Source: Kalaharituber pfeilii
Taxonomy: Eukaryota; Ascomycota; Pezizomycetes; Pezizales; Pezizaceae
Direction of reading: 5' to 3'
DNA length: 64,000 bases
Assembly (NCBI GenBank): GCA_015179045.1
Contig: WHUZ01000134.1
Span: forward strand, 1 to 64,000
Shown here: in pieces, positions 32,231 to 42,265 of the stretch
How positions within the stretch are numbered: the first letter of the stretch is position 1
Layout of the letters: the number at the start of each line of letters is the position of its first letter
The notes under the pieces: generated by a model
The model's database searches: none
What the model was told of the DNA's origin: nothing
The model's input: only the letters and a program-made list of their open reading frames with translations
Made by a program: the position numbers and the translations under genes

Positions 32231-35114
32231 TCACTTCGTTCTCCTATCCATTCTTTTCTTCTCTCTCCTTCTTTCTACTTCGTCCAGAACCTCGATGTCT
32301 TGGTCCGTGCTCACGCTAACGGCGGCCCCCGCTCTGGGCCGCACCAGCATGATACCGCCAGGCCCAATAACCTTTCCGCTTCCACCTGCATTGTCACTCA
32401 AACTTCCGCCACTATGGACGGACCCAGCACTTGCACTAACATTGCTTGCTGCGCTGGAAACAGAGGGGGATCGGCGTTGAAGTTTACGCGCTAGGACACT
32501 TGGGTTTGTAAAAAATTCTCTGAAGGCGTTGCTTGTTAACGGTGGTGGAGCTTGGGTTGACAATCGCGATGGATCACTATTGGTTCGCGTTGATTGGCCG
32601 GCGTAAGTCGACGATGAATGCTGATGCTTTGCTTTTGGTGTTTGTGGGCCCTGTGGTTCTTGTGGCTCAGGACGCTCCGACGGTGTTGCTGCTTGGGATG
32701 CTGTCTCTTCTTGAACTACAGTGAGGGAACTTGACGGAATTGGGTGTTCGTGGGATACCCCTGTTGTATATCCGTAATTTATAAATTCTTCTTCAGTGTC
32801 TGTCCCGACGCACTCGTCAATATTTCGGCTGTCCCTCCGGATACCAGTATTATGAGTAGGGGGAGCAACACTACTAGCAGTACCGTCCACATCATTCATA
32901 AATGCCCCCGTCATCCCGCTCCTTTCATCGTCCGAGTAGGTTGGTAGGACTGGGGAATTGAGAGAATGATTGACACCCATTCTTGTAGCACCAAGTCCAG
33001 CACTTGCCTTTCGAACAAAAAGCTGCGGAATGGATTTTGTTGCTGGTGATGGAGACCGCGCACTTTGCTTTGCTGACTGCTGTTCCAATTCACCTTCACA
33101 AGAATTGGAGTAGGTCTCGAGTGCCTTTAGAACTGTAGGGAAAACAAGTTTGTCTACATCATTTGCCCAGAGCATATCAAGATGCTCATAGTGGTCAATC
33201 TAGACCTGTTAGTATCAGAAGGAAGTCTCAAAAATAAGGAGAACCTACCCCTATTTCAACTGTATGAGATGGAAGCTCTTTCAACATCACCTTAATGTCA
33301 ACCAAACTGTCACTGCCTCCCCATACCAGCACAATCGGGGTTGTAATATTCCTAGTTGGAAACCTTGCCACTCGGTAGAAGTTCTGACCGTACAAGTTCA
33401 TAAAGCTTTGTACGTCGTCGTCGTACATCTGGAACGTCTTATTCCGAATGATCTGAAACCAGTGAACAACGGATTTGGTGGATGTGAAAGAATAAAGGTG
33501 ATTATAAGCAGCTATTTTCTGGTTCAACGAAATATTCTGGGTTCGCCAGTTGAAAAGGAAGCCCAGAGCGTTGTCAATAATCCGGACAAAGATGGGAGGG
33601 TCTAAGATCAAAAGTTAAAATCTAGTACAACCATGAAGTAAATAAACACTTACAGAAAATAGATTGCCATAGGGTGGTACTGGAAAGAATTGACTTTCTC
33701 CCAAAGAGCAAGTACAAGATGTTTGGTGATGCTTTGATCAGTGCGTCCACAATGGGGTTGTGAAGACCTAGCCCAAGTCAGACGTTGTGAGAACAAGCGT
33801 TGATGCTAGCTAACATACCAGCCGGACTCATTGCAGGGGCCAGAGCGATGAAAACATCCACTTTCTCATTAAGACCGGGATGTATACTCAAGCTGGCGAA
33901 AGCCTGTGCAGTCCCTTGGCTAAATCCAATGTAACTCAAGCTTCTGCTCTTGGTCGTTTCAAGGATGTAGTTGATAGAATCAGGGATATCATGCATGGCG
34001 AACTGGTCAATTGAAAAATCCCAGAATTCGGTCGAATTCGATGAATGGTGAATGCATTTCTTCGAGTACTTGTTTCCACGGTTGTTTCCAAGCTGCAGGA
34101 GATAAATTTCAGTCCCTAGCGCTGATTCAATGTGTCAAGATTGGAGGAAAAATTACCCAAACATCGTATCCATGGTCCACAAGCATAAACGGAAGGCATC
34201 GCTCCTTCTCAATGATGCAAACCCACACTTCGCTATTCATAAGAAGCCCTGTTCAAGCATCAAATCTAAGTATGGTAAGTGCATGTAGTTGAAAGAATCT
34301 TGCTGACCATGATGCAGATAAACCACTCGCTTTCCAGCATCCTCACTGAACGGCTTCACCCGTCTTTTCTCTCGGGTCCGATCTCTACCTCTCTTCTCCG
34401 CAACCCCCTTGGGCCGGACACGATGCAGCCCCAACAAATATCCGTCCTTGGTTTGAACGATATGCTCCTCAGCCTCGTAGCCCCATATGGCGCACAGCTC
34501 GACAAATCCGTCAGCTTCTCTGACTCGCGCTACAATGTTTTTCTCCCTTCTGGTAGATAGCTTCGTGGTATGCGCGGTTGGTGAGAACGCGTTGAAGAGG
34601 GAGCGAGACTTTTGGTAGCACCAGTGTATTACCGGAGTGGCTAGATTCATGTGCATTCGTTAGCATGGCCTTGGACACTCGAGCGGGGGGGGGGGGTCCC
34701 AAACGTACGCAGCGCCAGAGTGATGACTCGGATAATGCTCTCCACTATCAAGAAGCAAAAGCTCACGACGAGAGCCACGTATTCTTGGCTATTTCTCCGC
34801 CAGAACGGCAGAGTTGAAGACAAGAACGCATTAGCCTCATCCTTAAACCATCTTCGTTTCTTCTGCTTTTGCGCCTGCTCGCGCTCCTCCTCCCGCTTGA
34901 ACTTGTAATATAGACGCTCTCGCTCAGCGGCTCTGGCGTTTACTATGAAATTGACAGGGTCATAGGGCGCGCTTTCGCTGCTGGAAGGCGCATCCGAAGC
35001 GTCAAGAACAAAACCAGCGGGACTTTCACCAGGCGTGTGGAAGTCTTCAGGTGTGCGTGGGCGGAAGGGGGGGAGATACAGATGTAGACGGCCCACCACC
35101 GGGACCCGCGGCAT
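32231..35114 (-). CDS. Sterol-ester/acid lipase (Tgl1/Yeh family), seven exons
   Basis: Minus-strand exons are 35114-34709, 34640-34308, 34248-34157, 34092-33819, 33767-33654, 33601-33249 and 33199-32231. All introns are GT-AG and the joined frame closes (2541 nt, 846 aa). A hydrophobic segment near residues 108-131 is a likely membrane anchor. The alpha/beta-hydrolase lipase follows, with the oxyanion region YLHHG, then LGNNRGNKYS, the nucleophile elbow GFSQG (Ser335), Asp504 in GGSDSLVD and His530 in EHLDMLW, matching the acid-lipase/Tgl1/Yeh triad. Family members hydrolyse steryl esters at lipid droplets or membranes. The last exon adds about 300 Ser/Pro-rich, probably disordered residues beyond the catalytic His, longer than in animal acid lipases. 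An intergenic GC-rich, repeat-laden stretch of 1.3 kb lies upstream. Confidence 0.92.
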
Positions 35115-35332
35115 TGTGCAAGCCCAGTCTCCGCTGCGCCCACGCTGTCTGCAGCGCTATTTGCTTCGCGTGGCAGCCTTCTTCCTCGCAGGGCCGTGGG
35201 TCTGTGTCGCGGAGTCGATGTCGGGGGGGGAGGGGGGGTTCTTGCGGGGGGTCAGTATGGAGCGAATGGGGGGGGGGGCGTTTGGAGGGAGCGGGGAGAG
35301 GGCGAGGGAGGCGGGCGGCAGCTGGGCTAAAA

Positions 35333-35393
35333 GGCTGGCGGGCTGGCGGGCTGGCGGGCTGGCGGGCTGGCGGGCTGGCGGGCTGGCGGGCTG
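35333..35393. repeat. 8-bp tandem repeat GGCTGGCG
   Basis: About 7.6 perfect copies, 220 bp upstream of the lipase ATG. Confidence 0.95.
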
Positions 35394-35546
35394 CTGGAGG
35401 CGGCGTGAAACAAGGCTCAGCGTGTGCCTGGCTGCGGGTGCACACGGCACGCGACGCTACGCCACGCCACGCCGGTCAGGTGCACGCATGGGCGCTCCAC
35501 ATGGCGTGCCTGAGGCTCGGTGCTCTGCGGCACCCTGCGCCCCCGT

Positions 35547-35551
35547 GACTG

Positions 35552-35596
<45 letters not shown>

Positions 35597-35597
35597 G
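35547..35597. repeat. CTGG tetranucleotide repeat
   Basis: About ten perfect copies of CTGG after two imperfect ones. Confidence 0.95.
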
Positions 35598-36121
35598 CTG
35601 GATGGTCCGCATGAGACACGCCAATCTACGATACTTACGCGCATGGCCGAGTCCCAGCGACGCCCCCGTTTCGCAGAATACGCCTCTGTAGTATACTGTA
35701 CTGTACGCAGTGTGTGCAGTGCGGTGTGGACTGCTATCTGCCCCCAGCAGGGATCGCCCCGCTCTCCCGCGATCATCACATGCCATCGCCATCGCTGCTG
35801 CTCATCGCAGCCGCTAGATTGAGCAGAGCAGCACAGTGCCCAATTGGACCGTCTCGATGCTGCTTCTATCTCTGCAGACCTCATATGATAAGCCCGAATG
35901 GAAGCAACTGACTCTGGCCTTGTTTGCAATTGGCCAATGCCGGCTTGCTTACTGCCAGCAGCCATGATACAGTACCTCTTGGACGGCTTGGACAGGGTTT
36001 GCAGATAAGGTTTATGGCGAATGTTTACCCAGCGCCTCCCCAAGAAACAATTTGTTGGGGACCTGGAGCTGCGTGCCCCCCAACCAGATGCACCTGCTCA
36101 TCTGCCACTTCATATGATACG

Positions 36122-36143
36122 CCCCCCCCCCCCCCCCCCCCCT
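36122..36143. repeat. Poly(C) tract
   Basis: An uninterrupted run of about 20 C. Confidence 0.95.
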
Positions 36144-36379
36144 CAACAGCGCTTTCGAGCCCCCTTCACAAACATCTGCCCCCCCCATCGCTCTGTGGGT
36201 CACGTCCGCATCATCAACGGACGTCAACCTCCGAGCCCGCTCGAACGCCGCACCACGTGACTTTCACGCCATCCGTCGCCATCACGTCACTTCACCAACG
36301 CCCTCCTCTACGTTAGTCCGCCCCCTACAAACGCATCCTCGACGTAACGTTTTTAGGCGTATTGATAGCTTATCACACT

Positions 36380-36817
36380 ATGAGACCTCTCTGCTGGTCC
36401 GTATATTCTCAAACACAATTAGTTTTCTTCCCTCCTGATTCTCCAGCTCCCGCAAATCCTGATCGGCATCTCCACATTACAAGCTCCCTACACTCCCACG
36501 ATATGCCCCTCCCCCGGCCATCTCGCCTTCTGCCTACAAAATCGCCCTTGTGCCGCTCCGTCAATACTACCTCCACCACATCCAGCTCCTCCACCAACCG
36601 CACTAAACCAATCTTTCCGAAAAACTTTTTCAATCGCCCCCTAATACTCCGAGCGTACGAAGGTTTATACGGTCTGTTCAAAGACCCTGGTCCAGAGGGT
36701 ACCAAACCTCAATTTCGGTCAGCAGGTGCTGTTGCGGCTGAAGTGATCGAGGACCGGTCAAAGAAGTGCGTGGAGGGCGGGAGTCAGACATTGGAAAAGT
36801 TTAGCGGGAAGCCATAG
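36380..36817 (+). CDS. Hypothetical small protein upstream of CsbD-like gene
   Basis: Open plus-strand frame with ATG choices at 36380 (145 aa) and 36503 (104 aa); the second gives an Arg/Ser/Thr-rich, acid-free N-terminus like a mitochondrial presequence (MPLPRPSRLLPTKSPLCRSV). The C-terminal half (FNRPLILRAYEGLYGLFKDP, then an Ala/Glu-rich end) looks protein-like. I do not recognise a family. The stop lies only 24 nt before the ATG of the CsbD-like gene on the same strand, so the two may share a transcript or this may be a leader/alternative first exon. Real coding status is uncertain. Confidence 0.5.
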   Translation: MRPLCWSVYSQTQLVFFPPDSPAPANPDRHLHITSSLHSHDMPLPRPSRLLPTKSPLCRSVNTTSTTSSSSTNRTKPIFPKNFFNRPLILRAYEGLYGLFKDPGPEGTKPQFRSAGAVAAEVIEDRSKKCVEGGSQTLEKFSGKP

Positions 36818-36841
36818 AAAGTAATCCAGAGTTACATCACC

Positions 36842-37430
36842 ATGTCGTCGACTGGGCCAGCAGGTGGGCATGGGCCTATTGGAGGGCCGAATAAGGCGAG
36901 GGGGATGGGTAGTGTGAAGGAACCTAGTGAGGTACATGGTCATTACCAATATATGAAGGGAGTCACTGAGGTATGTTACCTGTACCTTCTATGAATGGCT
37001 CGCCGCTAACTCCAACTAGGACGTGCTCGGAAGCGTCACCAAGTCATCCTCCCTCAAGGCTGCCGGCAAAGCCGACCAAGCCGCCGGCCTTTCCGAGATA
37101 CGCACCGCAAAAGGCATGACCGAGGGCGTCATCCGCCCCGTCGGAACCACCTCGCATTCCGACACCACCGTTGTCGGGGGCGGCCCCGGCGCCAGTGATA
37201 TACCTGATCCAAATACCAGTGTCGACGAAGGTACCAGGCAGGGCCCGTATGTGCCTAGAGCAGGCACAGCGGGTATCTTGAGTATGGAGGGTAAGAGTGA
37301 GAGATTGATGGGAAAGATGGTAGGGTGTAAGGGGATGCAAGAGGAGGGTGACAAGAAGGTTGAGACTGCTGAGGGGCTCAAGAGGGCTGGGGCAAGAGGT
37401 GGAGGAAGTGGTGGGATAGAAGGGCTTTGA
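36842..37430 (+). CDS. CsbD-like stress protein, two exons
   Basis: Exons 36842-36970 and 37020-37430 join across a 49-bp GT-AG intron with CTAAC branch point (540 nt, 179 aa). The start ATG is in a CACCATG context. The N-terminus is Gly/Pro-rich (MSSTGPAGGHGPIGGPNKAR). It is followed by two units resembling the CsbD repeat: MKGVTEDVLGSVTKSSSLKAAGKADQ around residues 39-65, and GILSMEGKSERLMGKMVGCKGMQEEGDKK around 123-155. CsbD-like proteins are small, soluble and stress-induced in bacteria and fungi, with poorly defined biochemistry. The assignment rests on repeat pattern and composition. Confidence 0.7.
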
Positions 37431-37979
37431 AGCTGTTAATCCGAGATCGCGATGGCAGTTTGGTTTCAGATATATTCTTATTCAAATGTATCATATGTAT
37501 GATGAAGGAGTAGTTAAATGCATTATAATAAAGCTGAAAACATTACGAATGACCATACTTTCTGGTTCCTTTTGACCCGTGCTAGAGGCGAAACAAAAGG
37601 ATTCAGTCCCAGCGAGGAAAATCTCGCAGGTCCAATGCCAGCCTGAACAGTACACGGCGCCATTACCGAAATTCTGCCCTCTGACTTACGAGCCGCAGCT
37701 TCTGTGTCCGACGTTAGCACCAGTTCAGTTACAGCCAGAAAGTACGGTATACCACCCCGGCATGTACGGTGAAAGTTCCAAGATTGACGCTCGTGTGTAA
37801 CAGGAACCTCCACTATTTCGCTTGATACATTTTCCGACCAAACTGACCGCAGAATGTACCGAAGATTTGGGCCTCTCGAAATTGTCATCCAAGTTCCTCA
37901 TAAGGGAATTTACGGCATATAGAAATGCAGCCCAGCAGCAACATAGCTCCAAAGACATTTTATCTTGCGCTCCTATCCT
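37431..37979. other. Intergenic stretch
   Basis: Only motif-free short frames between the CsbD-like gene and the pseudogene. The minus-strand frame 37888-37523 has no support. Confidence 0.45.
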
Positions 37980-38655
37980 CTACGCAAAGTTAAACTCTGG
38001 CTTTGCAATCCCCACATAAGTATAATTCTCTACCTCATCGATATCCCCCTTCCCCACCTTCCATAACATCGCCGTCCTATTCCCCGCCGGGCGTCGCAAA
38101 GGTCTCATAAATTCTACCTATTGTATACCCCCTAATCCGCAACCTATGATGTGCATCAAACTGAAACCATGTATCCGGCGTCAACACACTGAGAAACAGC
38201 GGCGCCGTATTGGTGACTGGATCAAAATTGATTTTTGCAGCGGCACTGCTGAAACCGAGGCCGTGGTATACCAGAGGCCCATAGGCGCCAATGATAGAGT
38301 TGGAAGGGATTGAAGGAGATTCTGAAGGTAGTCGCTTTGAGTCGTGTTGAGGTAGTAGCTATAGAGTTTGGATTGTTCGGGGGGTAGGCGAGGCCTGGAA
38401 CTGGGATGCCGAGTTAGATGCCAGTCCTGGCGGGGGCGCCAACGATGGGAGAGCTTTTGTATCTGTTTGTTGGGTTGGTAATAGGCAAAGAGATGAGATT
38501 GGGTGGGAATACTTTGGATCAGAACTTCTGGTGAAGAGGGCTAATGGTCTAAATACGCCAGGGTCGGGCCCGAATTGCCTACTTTGTGACTTGGCTCCAG
38601 AAAGAGTTGCCGCTTCCGTGATGGCAGAGAGAAGAGTAAAGGATACAAGCTTCAT
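37980..38655 (-). pseudogene. Frameshifted secreted-protein gene
   Basis: The minus strand starts with a signal-peptide-like sequence (MKLVSFTLLSAITEAATLSG) and stays open for 98 codons to a stop at 38359. Protein-like sequence then continues in other frames: EQSKLYSYYLNTTQSDYLQN, then YGPLVYHGLGFSSAAAKINF with DTWFQFDAHHRLRIRGYTIG, then TAMLWKVGKGDIDEVENYTY up to a stop near 37980. No GT-AG intron explains the three frame changes, so this reads as one secreted protein of roughly 220 aa broken by at least three indels. The family is not recognised. Sequencing error is possible but would have to occur three times. Confidence 0.65.
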
Positions 38656-39461
38656 AATTTGAGGTTCAAATCACTTCATTTACCGGGAGATTCCATGACT
38701 TCTTGACAGAACGAAACCACAGTTTCAACTCCACCAAATGAGAGACATGAGGAGCTGTAGCTGTTGAGAGTAGCTAAATGGGTTGCCCAGACCGGATTGA
38801 GTTTCAGGGCGACATGATTGACCTTTATAACACTTCGTCGGCGCTCTTGTTGAAGCCTTCTGGTTCGGCTGACCCTCTAACGGTGGCATAGAATGCCAAA
38901 CATGAACTTCCCAAGACACACGTTGACCAAGCAGGATATGTAAGGGCAGAAGCATTGGTGTTCCGCGAGATGCTGCTTGCTGATAAGTTGTTCGGTTACT
39001 ATCCAAATAGTAATCACATAGGTATAGCTTTCTGGCGATACATTTCCGCATTCAGATCCACCATTCCCCGTCGCTGGCAGCAGGGTTAGGATCTTCGCCC
39101 ACCTTTGAGATATTGCGATGCTCTCGTCTTCCGCCATGGGACTACTCCATAACGCGTTCAGTAAGGAAACCCAATCATGCTGAGCCTTTGACAACTGACG
39201 GTTCCGTTCGCCAATGCATATAAGCATCTATGCATATTTAGAGTGCTGAGACGGGAAGCCGGAAGTAGAATATAGTGCTAATTCTCAGCTTCATCGTTAC
39301 TAATGCTATGCATATGGTGATCAACATCCGTTGATAAATTCGTTGGCGTGGTTGTGGAAGGTTTAAGCCAACAACCAGACCGTCAAGGTCAAACGTCTAC
39401 ACGACATCAACCATACATTCCTGATTTCCCACGTCGATCTTGACTTAAAGGACATATTACA
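38656..39461. other. Intergenic stretch
   Basis: No gene recognised. Minus-strand frames at 39051-38725 and 39227-38877 lack motifs. Confidence 0.45.
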
Positions 39462-41283
39462 ATGGGAATCATCTTTTCATTATTGCGAGATATAAGGCTT
39501 CTCTATAAAACCGTTTCCAGCCTCAATAGCTCATTTACAGTACTTCTCGCACGGCTCTCCGCCGACCCAGGTTTACCACGCTCCAACCCAACACAAGCAT
39601 ATTGGCAATGTCCCCCGCACCGTCTTTCAGATGTTCAGACTCCAAGCGAGTTGCCGGAATCCGCAGATATTGTCGTTATAGGCTCAGGGATCACAGCGGC
39701 TGCAGCAGCCAGGACCATTCTGACAACCACACCTAGCGCTACAAGGAAGCTTAAAGTCATTGTTCTCGAGGCAAGGGCACTTTGCTCTGGAGCCACGGGA
39801 CGGAATGGAGGGCATATTAAGACTAGCCCGTATCTTGAGTATAAATGCCTAGAGTCTCGATATGGCAAGGAGAGCACGGCGCGGATATTGGAGTTCAGAA
39901 GGCGGCATTTATACGAGCTTGGTAAAGTGGCTGCAGAGGAGGGGGCACTCAAAGAAAGTGAATTCAGGGAGGTCGAGACAGTTGATGCGTACTTTGACGA
40001 AGGCGCCTGGAGAAAAGCAAAGGAGAACCTGCACCACTACATACGTGATTACGGCGTGAAGGAAAATAACGAAAATGGGGATGAATGGAAGTATAAAATC
40101 TGGGAAGGCGAGCAGGCAAGAGAAGTAGGATCTAGCTCTCCATCAACCGACAGAATTTGCTGTTTACTTATAATGTTCTCAGAGGTTCTCTATCAGGCGG
40201 GCTATTGGCTGCATTACATACCCTGCGGGCACCTTATCTTCATATACCTTCGTTACCAAGATTTGGGAAAATTTGGTGGGTCGATATCCATGGTCTGGGG
40301 GTGACATCTCCTCCAATCATGCCTTCTCAATCCAAACGTTTACACCCTGCCTGGAGGTAACGCAGGACCCCTCCAACGGTACCTACAAAATATCAACCCC
40401 GCGTGGGGATATTGTTACCAATCACGTCTTGCACGTTACAAACTCCCATGTCGCGCATCTTCTCCCTCAGTTTCGTGGGAAAGTATTTCCAGTTCGAGGG
40501 CAAATGACCGCACAAATTCCACCCTTTGACTTTCCTAGCCCGTATCCCGTCTCTACAGATGCTCGCTTGCAACCCAGAAGTTGGTCTTTTATATACCCGA
40601 AGGGATTTGATTATCTTACAATACGACCACCCGACCCCGCCAATCCGAATTCTGATCGTGGCATCTTAATGTTTGGTGGAGGGTTGGTTCAGGCAACTGG
40701 CGAGGGTATGTCGGAATTCGGGCTTGCGGAAGATGGATATGATTTGAAGAATGGAGAACCTGGTGGGCCGAATATCGTGATCGCAGGTTATTTAAGTGGG
40801 CTTATTGGTTATCTGTTCGGAAGCAGTGATCATGTTCTGCAGAGCGGCACAGAAAGAACGAAGCGGATTGCTCAAGGGGCCGTCTTGTCTCATTGGACGG
40901 GAGTTATGGGGTGGTCAGCGGATATGCTTCCATTTGTCGGCCTGCTACCCTCCAAAACTTTTCCTAAGCGATGTGGTGCGGCTGATAGCGAGAACGCGGG
41001 GAAAGAGTGGGTTGCCGCAGGGTATTCGGGAGAGGGGATGGTCAATGCGTGGGGATGTGGGACAGCCCTTGGAATCATGGTGCGCGATGACATTCTGGGT
41101 TTAGGCAAGGCGAACTCAGAAAATCAGGTCGAACCCAACCATGGTGTATCACCGAGACGCACGGTGCAAACAGGGTTCCACGCTGACGGCTTGGGCTGGT
41201 TCCCAAAAGAGTATTTGTTCACTGAGGGGCGGATACAGCAAGCAGACGTGAAGAAAATGATTGAATGGCTATATATGCTATAA
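39462..41283 (+). CDS. FAD-dependent oxidoreductase (DAO family), two exons
   Basis: Exons 39462-40124 and 40183-41283 join across a 58-bp intron (GTAGGA...TTCTCAG), giving 587 aa. The splice restores the run EQARERFSIRRAIGCITYPAG, which has the E-A---F---GA-G---YPAG form common in fungal members. A dinucleotide-binding motif GSGITA lies at residues 74-79, with GATGRNGGH near 110-118, the FAD-contacting block of D-amino-acid/sarcosine-oxidase-like (DAO) proteins. C-terminal GYSGEGMVNAWGCG is the second flavin-binding block. Such enzymes oxidise amines or amino acids; the substrate cannot be told from sequence. The N-terminal 45 residues have a short hydrophobic patch but no clear signal peptide. 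Confidence 0.9.
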
Positions 41284-42265
41284 GGCGTTGGGAATTACGT
41301 GTGGCAAATAAAATCGATAGAAGCTCCCCTGGCGATCCACTCAGCTACTCTTATATCCTTGCCTGCGACGAATAGCAAAGCCAAAATGTTTATACTATTA
41401 AGACAATGATATACTTTAGATGTTTCAGCTCTAACCTTTCTTGCATATCTGATGCTTCTCAAATTTACTTGCTGCTCGCTGCTTGTTAGAAGTTGTTGAC
41501 ATCTTGACTGTTCTAATTACTGAGTGCTGGTCTGGGCCGAAGGCAGTCCGTTACAGATTTCTATCAGTTCAAGATTCACTTATGCTTTATTTTATAGTCT
41601 CGAATATTTCTTGATTTGGTTATGTTAGTAAGTCAATACGAAACGAAATGTGCTGCACGAGCTGTTGAGGAGTCCGAACTCAGCTGCCAAGGTCGCATGA
41701 CTAATTTGTCACAATTTTCTATAACGAAAACCTTGCTATAACGAAAAGAAAAGGCCAAATTTTACTGGTTCTTTATAGCAAGGTCTGCCTGTACTGACAA
41801 CAGCTTTCATGGTGGCCACTGGTTTGAGGGCGGCAGCGTTGATGTTCCACAACACAGCTCAGCAAGATGCGGGGTCCGATTACCCTGCCAAACACGACAA
41901 AACAAACAATATTTCCTACGTACTGGAGCCTTGCAAAATGATTTTGATTGACCGAATGCGTGAGACAAGGCAACTCTCGCTGTAGATATATATATATTCG
42001 CACAAGAAGAGCTCTTCATGACGGATTCACTATCAAACAGTGTGTTGAAGCTACTTCGCAGCGGAAACAGCGCTCGTATTGCCGATACAATTAACCACAC
42101 TCCACCGCAACAAGCGATTGTGCTGCTTTAAACGACGGTATCTAAGAAACTTCTGTTCAACACGAGTATAAACAGTCTCCCCGAACGCCCTCCATTTCCC
42201 GTTTGTTGACACAACCATCCAATTGCAGCTCCTACGGCAGCTGACAATTGCTCTGCCTCTTCAAG
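41284..42265. other. Intergenic stretch with a pogo-like scrap
   Basis: At about 41715-41791 the sequence contains CTATAACGAAAACCTTGCTA and ends TAGCAAGGTCTGCCTG before TA. Reverse-complemented, that end reads CAGGCAGACCTTGCTATAAA, resembling a pogo-type terminus. A matching left end was not found. No gene otherwise. Confidence 0.5.

Larger units (their letters stand above)
35115..36379. promoter_or_regulatory. GC-rich divergent spacer
   Basis: The region between the lipase start (minus) and the plus-strand genes is unusually GC-rich and packed with simple repeats. No independent gene is supported; frames through it consist of repeat-encoded Ala/Pro or Gly/Trp runs. Confidence 0.5.

Noticed and set aside
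35047..35556. Several long overlapping frames on both strands (up to 173 codons)
   Set aside because: They are produced by the GC-rich simple repeats in the lipase promoter and read as monotonous Pro/Ala/Ser or Gly/Trp/Arg runs.
38359..38655. Intact 98-aa secreted protein
   Set aside because: Convincing protein sequence continues downstream in other frames, so the stop at 38359 is better read as the result of a frameshift in a longer gene.
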